Below, in pieces: positions 6,981 through 13,793 of a DNA stretch of 15,630 bases (position 1 is the stretch's first letter; every line of letters begins with the position of its first letter). The stretch lies in the NCBI GenBank assembly GCA_031281115.1, contig JAITFV010000059.1, positions 1 to 15,630 on the forward strand, given 5' to 3'. The stretch is from Oscillospiraceae bacterium (GTDB lineage: Bacteria > Bacillota > Clostridia > Oscillospirales > Ruminococcaceae). The notes under the pieces were generated by a model that was not told the DNA's origin, did no database searches, and saw only the letters and a list, made by a program, of their open reading frames with translations. The translations under genes were made by a program, and so were the position numbers.

Positions 6981-7010
6981 TTGCTGAAACTTATAACCTT
7001 GTGGTATAAT
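6981..7010 (+). promoter_or_regulatory. Promoter of the 118-aa mobilization-type gene
   Basis: TTGCTG (6981-6986), an 18-bp spacer and TATAAT (7005-7010), about 50 bp before the start at 7061 and next to oriT. Confidence 0.55.
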
Positions 7011-7060
7011 TCGATATAGTTTGTAATAGATATGTTAGTAAAAAAGGTATGGTGATAATT

Positions 7061-7417
7061 ATGCCGTCCATGACATTAGATGAACGCATTAAGCGTGAAA
7101 CAGAAAAACTTGAACAGTTGAAACAGCAAAAACGCTCACTGGAAGCGCGGGAAAAAGAAAAAGAACGCGCAACCGATACCCGCCGTAAAATTATAGCGGG
7201 TGCGATTCTGCTTGACGTTTTTCCGCAGTTTCAAATATTAGAACCAAAAAGAAAAAAAGCGGAAAATCTCAAAGAATTTTCCCCGCTTGCTAACTTCTTA
7301 AAAAATATAGCAGATAATAAAGAGCTGACCGCACAGCTTGAAAAAAATACCGAGCAGAAAACGAACGCTCCCGCCCCGCCCAAGATTGAGCAGGGCGAAA
7401 ACGATTCGCAAAGTTAG
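7061..7417 (+). CDS. Small TraD/MobC-like mobilization accessory protein
   Basis: This 118-aa charged protein opens with MPSMTLDERIKRETEKLEQL, a predicted coiled coil to about residue 45. It continues with ATDTRRKIIAGAILLDVFP, which resembles the R-x-x-DTRRKI-x-x-G core of TraD/MobC-type accessory proteins of MOBQ systems. Its location beside oriT and opposite the relaxase supports a role in relaxosome assembly, by inference. I prefer the ATG at 7061, preceded by GGTGAT, over the ATG at 7049, because the paralogue at 8025 starts at the matching point after a similar GGTGAT site. The tail is Lys/Glu/Asn-rich and low complexity. No experimental family is certain. Confidence 0.7.
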   Translation: MPSMTLDERIKRETEKLEQLKQQKRSLEAREKEKERATDTRRKIIAGAILLDVFPQFQILEPKRKKAENLKEFSPLANFLKNIADNKELTAQLEKNTEQKTNAPAPPKIEQGENDSQS

Positions 7418-7484
7418 CTTTTTCCTGTTCTGATTTTTCACAAAAAATTAAAGAACTGCTGAAAAAGTAACTTTAAAATATAGC

Positions 7485-7513
7485 ATGATACACTATGATG
7501 TACTTTTTGTCAA
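7485..7513 (-). promoter_or_regulatory. Minus-strand promoter, twin of the SprT-gene promoter
   Basis: TTGACA (7513-7508), a 17-bp spacer and TATCAT (7490-7485). It shares the 17-mer GCATGATACACTATGAT (7483-7499) with the promoter at 9094-9122. It would transcribe leftward, antisense to the 7061-7417 gene and on toward oriT and the relaxase. Confidence 0.6.
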
Positions 7514-7522
7514 CAGGCAAAA

Positions 7523-7762
7523 TTATTCCAGTAAATTATCTAAGTCAATATATGCGGGTACAGGGATAATGCCAAACATATAATCAAACTTGCTCTCCCC
7601 CCATTGGCTTAATAAATATTCCTCGGCTGATTCTCTGCTCGGAAATAACATCAACGTGCCGTCGTCGCGACGTTCAAATTCAAGCGGTTCTTTCAATTCC
7701 TCGTCAGAAACATAGCATATCGCTATTGTTGGTCTTATTTCATTATAATTTTTTTTGCTCAT
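7523..7762 (-). CDS. Small acidic hypothetical protein (79 aa)
   Basis: The protein is not recognised. It has 79 aa, starts MSKKNYNEIRPTIAICYVSDEE and ends PAYIDLDNLLE. It is acidic with a mixed alpha/beta pattern and no membrane segment or signal peptide. AAAGG lies 6 nt before the ATG, which supports real translation. It stands alone on the minus strand between the two paralogous plus-strand mobilization-type genes, and it diverges from 8025-8294 across a large palindrome. A regulatory or host-interference role is possible for such small acidic proteins on mobile elements, but nothing in the sequence shows it. Confidence 0.65.
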   Translation of the reverse strand: MSKKNYNEIRPTIAICYVSDEELKEPLEFERRDDGTLMLFPSRESAEEYLLSQWGESKFDYMFGIIPVPAYIDLDNLLE

Positions 7763-7807
7763 GATAAACCTTTCTATGAGCTAATTTATATTGTAGCGAT
7801 TTTCATG

Positions 7808-7920
7808 TTCGCTTTTTATTGATTTACCCCGCTTAGAAAAATCAAAATCAAGACCGCGAGTTTACGAGCGTTTATTTAGTCTTGAATTTGAATTTTTGCG
7901 GGGTATATTCAAAAAGCGAA
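7808..7920. repeat. 113-bp imperfect inverted repeat between divergent genes
   Basis: The left arm (7808-7854) and right arm (7879-7920) pair over their whole length with interruptions. Outer TTCGCTTTTT pairs with AAAAAGCGAA, ACCCCGC with GCGGGGT, and inner TCAAGAC with GTCTTGA. A 24-nt loop contains CGAG-TTTA-CGAG. No gene lies in 7763-8024. It could form a long RNA hairpin or a single-strand DNA structure during transfer. Confidence 0.7.
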
Positions 7921-8024
7921 TAAAAGAAAAACGCGGAAATATTTTAGCGAATTACAAAAAGCATGAGTAAAAATTGATACTAATAATACGATAAAGCACA
8001 TAAGTATATATTGAGGTGATTATT

Positions 8025-8294
8025 TTGAAAACATTAGATAAAAGAATAGACGATAAAAAGCGCAGGGGGGATTCACGTAAAATAATTATCGGTGATATTT
8101 TTCTTAATTTTTTCCCTGAATTTGGAAAAATAAAAGTACGAAAAACTGTTGAAGAAAATGAAGCGGTTTTTGAAGATGTGTACAACCTTATAGGAAACAT
8201 TGCGTATGAAAAAGCATTAGAAGAATGGGAAAAAGAAAAAAAGGGAGAAAAGCCAAAACATGAAGATTATTATGTTGAACCATACCCTTTTTAA
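8025..8294 (+). CDS. Second small TraD/MobC-like protein, paralogue of the 7061 gene
   Basis: The 89-aa protein begins MKTLDKRIDDKKRRGDSRKI at a TTG, with GAGGTGAT ideally spaced before it. The GTG at 8016 lies inside that ribosome site. It aligns with the product of 7061-7417: TLDKRID with TLDERIK, DSRKIIIGDIFLNFFPEF with DTRRKIIAGAILLDVFPQF. It lacks most of the N-terminal coiled coil and has a different tail (EDYYVEPYPF). A mobilization accessory role is inferred from the paralogue and context. Its stop codon lies inside a perfect 36-bp palindrome. Confidence 0.7.
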   Translation: MKTLDKRIDDKKRRGDSRKIIIGDIFLNFFPEFGKIKVRKTVEENEAVFEDVYNLIGNIAYEKALEEWEKEKKGEKPKHEDYYVEPYPF

Positions 8295-8316
8295 TTTACA
8301 AATTAAAAAGGGTATG
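8281..8316. repeat. 36-bp palindrome over the stop of the 8025 gene
   Basis: Seventeen-base arms (8281-8297 and 8300-8316) are exact reverse complements around a 2-nt centre. The TAA at 8292-8294 is in the left arm. No T-tract follows on the plus strand, so if it terminates transcription it is not canonical. It may be a 3'-end stabiliser. Confidence 0.7.
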
Positions 8317-8334
8317 AGTAAAAAAATTAAACAG

Positions 8335-8377
8335 AAAAAAGCCCCACGCTTGCCGACAACTCGGCATAGCATGGGGC
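8335..8377 (-). terminator. Intrinsic terminator of the SprT-like gene
   Basis: On the minus strand a GC-rich hairpin (8377-8341) with arms GCCCCATGCTATGCCGA and TCGGCAAGCGTGGGGC, one bulge and one mismatch, is followed by six T residues (8340-8335). It sits 20 bp after the SprT stop. Confidence 0.9.
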
Positions 8378-8380
8378 GAT

Positions 8381-8399
8381 TTTGAAAGTTAAGTTTCAA
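8381..8399. repeat. Repeat copy TTTGAAAGTTAAGTTTCAA at the SprT 3' end
   Basis: This exact 19-mer recurs at 13794-13812, at the 3' end of the recombinase gene. A variant with longer perfect arms lies at 9062-9093. The SprT TGA stop (8398-8396) is inside it. Confidence 0.75.
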
Positions 8400-9028
8400 G
8401 ATGTCTGCATGAGAATTTCACAGTCGGCGCATTGTATGTTGACTTCCTTTGTCGCTCGGACTGTTACCCCGCAATCGGGGCAAATGTACTTTCTGCTTGA
8501 TTGTCTGCTCCCGCCTGTGCGTGTTTGGTTGGTGTCGGCTCTGACAAGACGAAAAGCGTCCTCGTCAATGCTGATTGACGTGATTAGCTTTTCGGTGTCC
8601 TCGGAAAGTGCCGTGTCGCTCCAACCGTATTTTGCATGGTGCTTGACTGTTAAACCGTGAGCGGTTGCAGTGTCGCGGAAAGTAGTATTATGATAAGTGT
8701 TTCCCCTGCTACAATCCCGCTTGCCGTTTTGCAAATTAAAAAGATGAACCATTTCGTGCATTAACGTGTCGATTATTTCAATAATCGGCAAGTGCAGAAA
8801 TTCAGCGACAATAGTTATTTCGTAGAAATATTTTTTGTCGGTTTCGTCCGATTTATCCCGCCAAATTTTCTGCGTGGTACACCACCCTAAAGCGTTTTTA
8901 TGCTTGCCTTTCGACTGCACAACAATTACAGGGGTTTCAAGTTTCCCGCCGTAAAAATGTTTATTCAACAGCTTAAACAGGCGGTATAATTCGGACAGCG
9001 TTTTTTCAAGGGTCGGGGTCGTTTTCAT
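8396..9028 (-). CDS. SprT-like zinc metalloprotein
   Basis: The 210-aa protein has a SprT-like fold pattern. An N-terminal helix with ELYRLFKLLNKHFYGGKLE (13-31) is followed by strands, HEMVH (91-95) as the zinc-binding active-site motif, and H113 in TYHNTTF as the likely third ligand. A C-terminal zinc ribbon uses C183, C186, C200 and C203. Eukaryotic relatives (Spartan) cleave DNA-protein crosslinks. The bacterial mobile-element versions have no known substrate, but removing proteins attached to DNA, such as relaxase adducts, is a reasonable inference. AGGAAG lies 9 nt before the ATG. It has its own promoter (9094-9122) and a strong terminator, so it is a monocistronic unit. Confidence 0.85.
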   Translation of the reverse strand: MKTTPTLEKTLSELYRLFKLLNKHFYGGKLETPVIVVQSKGKHKNALGWCTTQKIWRDKSDETDKKYFYEITIVAEFLHLPIIEIIDTLMHEMVHLFNLQNGKRDCSRGNTYHNTTFRDTATAHGLTVKHHAKYGWSDTALSEDTEKLITSISIDEDAFRLVRADTNQTRTGGSRQSSRKYICPDCGVTVRATKEVNIQCADCEILMQTS

Positions 9029-9061
9029 TGTGTTTCACTTCCTTTACTTTTTAATTAAAGA

Positions 9062-9093
9062 GCCGATTTTGAAAATTAACTTTCAAAATCGGC
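9062..9093. repeat. Perfect 13-bp inverted repeat upstream of the SprT-like gene
   Basis: Arms GCCGATTTTGAAA (9062-9074) and TTTCAAAATCGGC (9081-9093) surround ATTAAC. It lies in the expected 5' leader, directly beside the -10 of the SprT promoter, so it could act as an operator or a leader hairpin. Its core is a variant of the 19-mer at 8381 and 13794. Confidence 0.8.
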
Positions 9094-9122
9094 ATGATAC
9101 ACTATGATACAGAAAATGTCAA
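9094..9122 (-). promoter_or_regulatory. Promoter of the SprT-like gene
   Basis: TTGACA (9122-9117), a 17-bp spacer and TATCAT (9099-9094). It shares its -10 and part of its spacer exactly with the promoter at 7485-7513. Confidence 0.75.
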
Positions 9123-9496
9123 GTTATAATTTCTGTGTATTTTTTAACATTAGAAAATTCGGGTAATATTCGGGTGTCGGTGGGTAAGAAAACCCCTAAA
9201 GGGGTTGAAGCGTTCTAAAAACGCTGTCGATAACATAATTCCGTTTTCTCTCGGTTTTATCGGTCTGTCCGCTATTCCACCTACCGCCTGTGTGCAGTAG
9301 TAGGGAGTGCCGTTCGGTCAGCTACGGTGCTACTCGCCCTATGAAGCCTTTAGACCCTGCAAAAACGCTGTTATTCGTTCTGCCGTATGGTATAAGTCCC
9401 CTCATGTATGGGTTTCACATCTTCTTTTATATCCCGCCGAGTTTAGCGGTTTTTCATTAAAAACAAACTGTGTGAAAAGGCTACATGATTGCCCGA

Positions 9497-9524
9497 TTGA
9501 CAATAGCATAAAATATGTTATTAT
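9497..9524 (+). promoter_or_regulatory. Possible plus-strand promoter opposing the candidate RNA
   Basis: TTGACA (9497-9502), a 16-bp spacer and TATTAT (9519-9524). No plus-strand gene follows. Transcription from here would meet the GC-rich hairpin and then run antisense to the XRE gene. Confidence 0.45.
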
Positions 9525-9544
9525 CTATGTCAGTGTTATTTTTA

Positions 9545-9570
9545 ATGCCCTCGCCGTGAAGCGGGGGCAT
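9545..9570. repeat. GC-rich hairpin between the XRE gene and the candidate RNA
   Basis: ATGCCCTCGC (9545-9554) pairs with GCGGGGGCAT (9561-9570) with one T-G wobble and a CGTGAA loop. No T-tract follows on either strand. It is either the 5' hairpin of the candidate RNA or a weak terminator for the XRE gene. Confidence 0.65.
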
Positions 9571-9575
9571 TTACT

Positions 9576-9604
9576 ATGTTATGTCATTTTTATGAATTTG
9601 TCAA
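9576..9604 (-). promoter_or_regulatory. Minus-strand promoter overlapping the XRE gene end
   Basis: TTGACA (9604-9599), a 17-bp spacer and TAACAT (9581-9576). It predicts a start near 9569, at the GC-rich hairpin. The 14-mer ATTTGTCAAGGTTT (9596-9609) is also present at the outward left-end promoter (3930-3943). Confidence 0.5.
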
Positions 9605-11071
9605 GGTTTCCAACGCTTCACGCAGAACTTTCAATGTATCAGTCTTGGAATAAACTAAGTCAGAATCAACCGCATTTACTAAAAAATCATGAAATGCTGC
9701 AACTATACTCGATTCACCAATTTTAATAGTGCTAATATCAGCGGTTTTGCCGTCAACAGGCGAACCGATTACAAGGTTCATGTGAGAGTTTGGGAATACA
9801 TCAGTATAAAAACAACTCGGCACTTTTATATTAGATGTGTTAATCGTCCTGTAAAGTATGGAATCATTTTCCGTGTCTGTAATCATCTTCTTTATAACCT
9901 CTGCACGTTCGGGCGGTGTACAAGTTCGGAAAAACCCTTCCATGATTGTTTCAATTATACCCTTGCGGACAAACAAATCAAAACCATCAAGGGTGAAAAA
10001 AGACGGTGTGTTGCCTTTATCGGCTAACTTTCGTAACCCACTGCCTAACATGGTTATTACTTCAATCATCTGCTCTCGGCTTGGCAATCCGTGCGGGATA
10101 TGTGCTTCTAAAACCTCTTTGTTGTAATAAACCGCAACGCAAGGGTGTGAACCGAATCCCGAAATGCCTGTTGCTCCCGATTTTTCAATATCGCCGTAAA
10201 ACATGATACTATCTTCTAAAGATTCCACGTAGCCGATTAATGGTTGTGCCTTATGTTTCATATCGTCAAAAATCTTGTTATAACATTCTATAATCTCTGC
10301 ATTTCTGAAAATAATCGCCGTTTGCAAATCAATCGTAAACGCAGTAACGCAATCATGCGTAATAAGGAAATAGGGTGTTGCAACGGTCGGAACGTATTTT
10401 ACAGGAAATGCCGAGTATAAATAATACGCGGTGAAGCTCCCGCCTGCTTTCATGATGAACGGCATTAACGCACCGATAACATCAAGATTGCTGTTGCGTT
10501 TTTCTTTTACAATCTCGTTCTTTTTAGAAAACTCAAAAAGACATTCAATTTTCAATGCGGGATTTTTGCAATATTTCAAGAAAAGATTATTATAAAAGAA
10601 ATTATAATCACGGGGTATGATAAAACGGACACAGGGATTTTTATAAAAATCGGCTTCTCTTGAAAGTAAACTTTCAAGTGCGTGATTAACGGATAACTCG
10701 CCGTTAATAACTTCGGTTTCTCTTCTGCTTTCATCAGCTTTTTCTTTTATTTGAAAGTTATTTTTCATAGGTGTAGAAAGTTGTTGAACCTCACACATTC
10801 TGTCAATTAAACGCTTGACTTGAATACGCTGATTATATAAAAACTCTCCGTCCTTGCTGATTTTATAAGCTGTTAAAAGCTCGTCCTTTTCAAAAGGTGA
10901 AATTGAAAGCGCGTTAATCAGACTTTGAAAATTTTCCTCGCTCGGAATACTGCCCTGCGATATTATTTTATGAATATATGTCCGTCCAATCCCCGAACTT
11001 TGCGAAAGCTGATAGATTTTTATGTTGTTGTTCTCTATACATTTTTTCAGAACATCGCCAAAAAGCACCAC
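9590..11071 (-). CDS. XRE-type helix-turn-helix regulator with large unknown C-terminal domain
   Basis: The 493-aa protein has an N-terminal HTH of the XRE/Cro type at about 3-68 (QLSQSSGIGRTYIHKIISQG holds the turn and recognition helix). A C-terminal portion of more than 350 residues follows that I cannot assign. That portion has no clear membrane helix and no catalytic motif I recognise, and it may be a ligand-sensing or oligomerisation domain. The GTG start at 11071 is preceded by GGAGGAG at 6 nt. The gene diverges from the secreted LRR gene at 11246. A TTGTAA-18 bp-TATAAT promoter (11137-11108) fits it. By position it is the likely regulator of the LRR cargo and perhaps of itself. Confidence 0.75.
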   Translation of the reverse strand: MVLFGDVLKKCIENNNIKIYQLSQSSGIGRTYIHKIISQGSIPSEENFQSLINALSISPFEKDELLTAYKISKDGEFLYNQRIQVKRLIDRMCEVQQLSTPMKNNFQIKEKADESRRETEVINGELSVNHALESLLSREADFYKNPCVRFIIPRDYNFFYNNLFLKYCKNPALKIECLFEFSKKNEIVKEKRNSNLDVIGALMPFIMKAGGSFTAYYLYSAFPVKYVPTVATPYFLITHDCVTAFTIDLQTAIIFRNAEIIECYNKIFDDMKHKAQPLIGYVESLEDSIMFYGDIEKSGATGISGFGSHPCVAVYYNKEVLEAHIPHGLPSREQMIEVITMLGSGLRKLADKGNTPSFFTLDGFDLFVRKGIIETIMEGFFRTCTPPERAEVIKKMITDTENDSILYRTINTSNIKVPSCFYTDVFPNSHMNLVIGSPVDGKTADISTIKIGESSIVAAFHDFLVNAVDSDLVYSKTDTLKVLREALETLTNS

Positions 11072-11107
11072 GGCAAACTCCTCCTATTTTTCATCAAATC
11101 TCTGCTC

Positions 11108-11137
11108 ATTATACCACAAAGAGCCATTGAATTACAA
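11108..11137 (-). promoter_or_regulatory. Promoter of the XRE regulator
   Basis: TTGTAA (11137-11132), an 18-bp spacer and TATAAT (11113-11108). The -35 overlaps the inverted-repeat half-site CAATATGT (11135-11142). Confidence 0.65.
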
Positions 11138-11185
11138 TATGTTACAAAAAATATTTTTTTCGGTGACATTGGCGGTTACATATTG
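11135..11185. promoter_or_regulatory. Candidate operator: CAATATGT ... ACATATTG
   Basis: CAATATGT (11135-11142) and ACATATTG (11178-11185) are exact reverse complements 35 bp apart. One overlaps the -35 of the XRE promoter and the other touches the -35 of the LRR promoter. This spacing would suit coordinated or looped repression by the XRE protein. Inferred from position only. Confidence 0.45.
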
Positions 11186-11212
11186 AAAGGTAGGTTTTTC
11201 CTCTGCTATAAT
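11183..11212 (+). promoter_or_regulatory. Promoter of the LRR surface-protein gene
   Basis: TTGAAA (11183-11188), an 18-bp spacer and TATAAT (11207-11212), followed by AGGAGG at 11232-11237, 8 nt before the TTG start at 11246. Confidence 0.75.
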
Positions 11213-11245
11213 TATCCTTGAATAAATTTATAGGAGGACAAAAGA

Positions 11246-13732
11246 TTGAAAAAGAGGATTTTTTCAGCTTTTTTAGCAATTTCATTAGCATTGACTTTAA
11301 TCGCGGGGGTTTCCGCCGTGGAAGTACCCCCCACGTTCCCCACACCCGCAGGTTTCAACGACAACGATTATCAGAAACTTGTCGCGTTTGCCTTGCAGTA
11401 TGATAATTTAGATAAGTTGGGGTGGGATTTGGAATCGCCTGAATCATTATATGGAGTTACATGGAATAACGAAACAGAAAAAAGGGTAACAAAAATTGAA
11501 CTTTATGGTAGTGAATTAGAGGTTTCACTTGAGGGTTCTCTTGATTTATCAGATTTTACCGCGCTCACATCATTACTCATTACCAAAGGCTTTATTAGCG
11601 ATTATTTAATTTCTGAACTTAATTTGTCAAATTGCACCGCGCTCACATCATTGCTTATTAGTAGCCGTTTAATATCTGAAATTGATTTAACAGATAATAC
11701 CTCGCTTATATCATTAAATATTAGCGGTGAATCAATTTCCGAACTTGACTTGTCAAAAAATACCGCACTTACAACATTAGCTATTGGTGGGTCTTCTATT
11801 TCTGAACTTGATTTATCTGAAAACACCGCGCTTACAGCATTATTTGTAGGTAATGACCCATTTATTACCAATCTTGATTTATCTCAAAATATCGCTCTTA
11901 AAACTTTAGAAATCAATGGAACGGGTGACGAGGGTGTCATATTAAAAGAAATAAATATATCAAATAACACCGCACTCGAAAGACTTGTAATAAACTATAT
12001 ATGTCTTGAAAAGATAGATGTAACAAACAACACCGCACTTAAAGGTTTGAGCATTTCAAGTAATAAGGTTAAAGAGATTGATGTATCGAACAACATCGCA
12101 CTTGAATGGCTGCATGTAAACGATAATCTTTTAACCGAAATTGACACATCAAATAATATTTTACTTCATGAATTATTTATACAAAACAATCTTATTTCTG
12201 AAATTGATTTATCAAAAAATATTGCACTTGAATGGTTAAATGCAGGATTAACAGCAATCACCGATATTGATTTATCTAATAATTTGCTTTTAAAATTTTT
12301 ATGGTTTTCATGGAGTGGTTTAACAGATATATCTGCTTTTGATAATTTAGAGAACTTACAGTCTGCACAGGTTTTGTATAATTTTCTTGATTTAGAATGT
12401 TCTGATGTGCTTACTTCTATTGAAGCAATACAGGAAACCGTTGATAAAAACGGCGGTCATTTTTGGTACGAAACACAAGGCAGAACAATAGATAGAAATA
12501 CACTGATTGATTTTAAAGACGGCAAAGTCAGTGTAAATATTGTACTTGCCAACGGACGAATAATCGAAATCGACCCTGCTCGAATTACTTCTGAAGCGCG
12601 GGAAACGGATTTGAATATTGATATTCAAATTACAAGTCAAGGGAATCAAGTGTCGGGTGTACCCGCAAATAGTATAGTTATCCGCCCGTTTGACCACGGC
12701 GAGTTTGGTTTTGAAATTAGCTTTGTGCTTTCAGCAGAGGAGCTTGAAGAAGCAGGGCTAAACGGCAATAGTGCGCGGTTATGGCACATTGACGATGACG
12801 GCAAGGTCGTAGAGGACGGCAGGGTAACGCGCAATAATGACGGCTCGGTGACAATCGGAATAACCCGCGCTTCGTATTATGTAATGTCCGAGGACGAACC
12901 CGCGGGCGGGAATAATCAGGGTGAGGACGATTGCGATAATTGCGGCAAATTCCCCTGTGAATGTGAAAATAAGCCCGAGCCTTGCAAAGACTGCGAGAAA
13001 GACCCCTGCGAGTGCGAAAAAGCTCACGATTGCGCTGCCCTCGGTCACAAATTCGGCGCGTGGAAAACTACGGTAACGGCAACAACAGCGCGTGAGGGTT
13101 CTCGTGAGCGGATTTGCGAAGTTTGTGAACATAAAGAAACTGAAACAATCGCGAGATTAACAGGTGGGGGTAATACTGGCGGCGGCGGCAGCGGTGGCGG
13201 CGGGGGCGGTGGTTCGTCCACGACAGACACACCGACAACCCCGACCATAGCTGTAACAACAGGCACGGCTACATGGGCGGTTACGAGTATTCCGCGCACA
13301 GCCTTAACCGCTCTCGGTCTTAGCACGAATATTCCAGTTAATCAACTTCGCGTACCAACAGGCGCGACAGGCAACACAACCGTGAGTGTTGGCGCGAGTT
13401 TCGCGGGTCAAAACGCGGTTTTAGTGAAATTCAACGCAGAAACACAACAACTTGAATTTGTTTCTGCTTCCACGGTCAGCGCAAACGGTAACGCGAGTAT
13501 AAATATTACTCAAACGGGCGATTTCCTTGTGCTGACGTTCAAGACTGGCGATATAACGGGAACTGGCGAGGTGCAAACGGCTGACGCGCTCGCGGTGCTT
13601 CGTGATGTCGCGGGGATTTCAAAGCTGAACAGCATACAAACATTCGTTGCGAACGGCGGGAAAGGCGATATAGGCACAAATAACGCGCTTGATATTCTAA
13701 GGCTCGTTGCAGGGATTATTGATAAGATTTAA
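11246..13732 (+). CDS. Secreted leucine-rich-repeat protein with Cys-rich region and degenerate dockerin-like tail
   Basis: The 828-aa protein starts at a TTG with a good AGGAGG. A signal peptide (1-24, cleavage near VSA) is followed by leucine-rich repeats at about 97-375, each close to NTAL-x-x-L-x-I with ISELDLS. A beta-rich domain (about 410-548) comes next. Then there is a cysteine-rich stretch with repeated C-x-x-C and PCEC (563-590), and a C-x-x-C-H module (596-636) of a kind common in Clostridia surface proteins. A Gly-rich linker (639-657) and a beta domain lead to a C-terminal pair of dockerin-like segments (GDITGTGEVQTADALAVLRDVAGI and a second around 807-825). The calcium loops are degenerate, so cohesin binding is unproven. 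It is probably surface-attached cargo. Base composition changes sharply from AT-rich in the LRR half to GC-richer after about 12540. Confidence 0.85.
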   Translation: MKKRIFSAFLAISLALTLIAGVSAVEVPPTFPTPAGFNDNDYQKLVAFALQYDNLDKLGWDLESPESLYGVTWNNETEKRVTKIELYGSELEVSLEGSLDLSDFTALTSLLITKGFISDYLISELNLSNCTALTSLLISSRLISEIDLTDNTSLISLNISGESISELDLSKNTALTTLAIGGSSISELDLSENTALTALFVGNDPFITNLDLSQNIALKTLEINGTGDEGVILKEINISNNTALERLVINYICLEKIDVTNNTALKGLSISSNKVKEIDVSNNIALEWLHVNDNLLTEIDTSNNILLHELFIQNNLISEIDLSKNIALEWLNAGLTAITDIDLSNNLLLKFLWFSWSGLTDISAFDNLENLQSAQVLYNFLDLECSDVLTSIEAIQETVDKNGGHFWYETQGRTIDRNTLIDFKDGKVSVNIVLANGRIIEIDPARITSEARETDLNIDIQITSQGNQVSGVPANSIVIRPFDHGEFGFEISFVLSAEELEEAGLNGNSARLWHIDDDGKVVEDGRVTRNNDGSVTIGITRASYYVMSEDEPAGGNNQGEDDCDNCGKFPCECENKPEPCKDCEKDPCECEKAHDCAALGHKFGAWKTTVTATTAREGSRERICEVCEHKETETIARLTGGGNTGGGGSGGGGGGGSSTTDTPTTPTIAVTTGTATWAVTSIPRTALTALGLSTNIPVNQLRVPTGATGNTTVSVGASFAGQNAVLVKFNAETQQLEFVSASTVSANGNASINITQTGDFLVLTFKTGDITGTGEVQTADALAVLRDVAGISKLNSIQTFVANGGKGDIGTNNALDILRLVAGIIDKI

Positions 13733-13756
13733 TTTCTTTTGCTCCGTTTAATAGAA

Positions 13757-13790
13757 TCACCCGCCCTGCTTTTCACAGTGGGGCGGGTGA
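13757..13790. terminator. Bidirectional hairpin between convergent LRR and recombinase genes
   Basis: TCACCCGCCC (13757-13766) and GGGCGGGTGA (13781-13790) are exact complements with a 14-nt loop. T-tracts are weak on both sides, but the position between convergent stops supports a terminator role. Confidence 0.65.
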
Positions 13791-13793
13791 CTC

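Larger units (their letters stand above)
9185..9570 (-). ncRNA. Candidate structured noncoding RNA, about 385 nt
   Basis: No convincing protein is encoded between 9123 and 9589. On the minus strand a promoter (9604-9576) is followed at once by a 10-bp hairpin (9570-9545). A GC-richer interior allows nested pairing: GCAG/CTGC, AGTAG/CTACT and CCGT/ACGG within about 9295-9362. AGCGTT/AACGCT follows near 9211-9227, then the hairpin AACCCC-TTTA-GGGGTT (9206-9191) and TTCTT, which resembles an intrinsic terminator. I do not recognise a known RNA class. It could instead be a decayed region or a regulatory leader, but SprT has a separate promoter downstream of the terminator. A plus-strand promoter at 9497-9524 could also produce an antisense transcript. 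Confidence 0.4.

Noticed and set aside
9307..9726. 139-codon plus-strand reading frame
   Set aside because: It lacks a ribosome site, has an amino-acid mix typical of noncoding DNA, and runs into the antisense of the XRE gene. Structured RNA on the other strand explains the region better.
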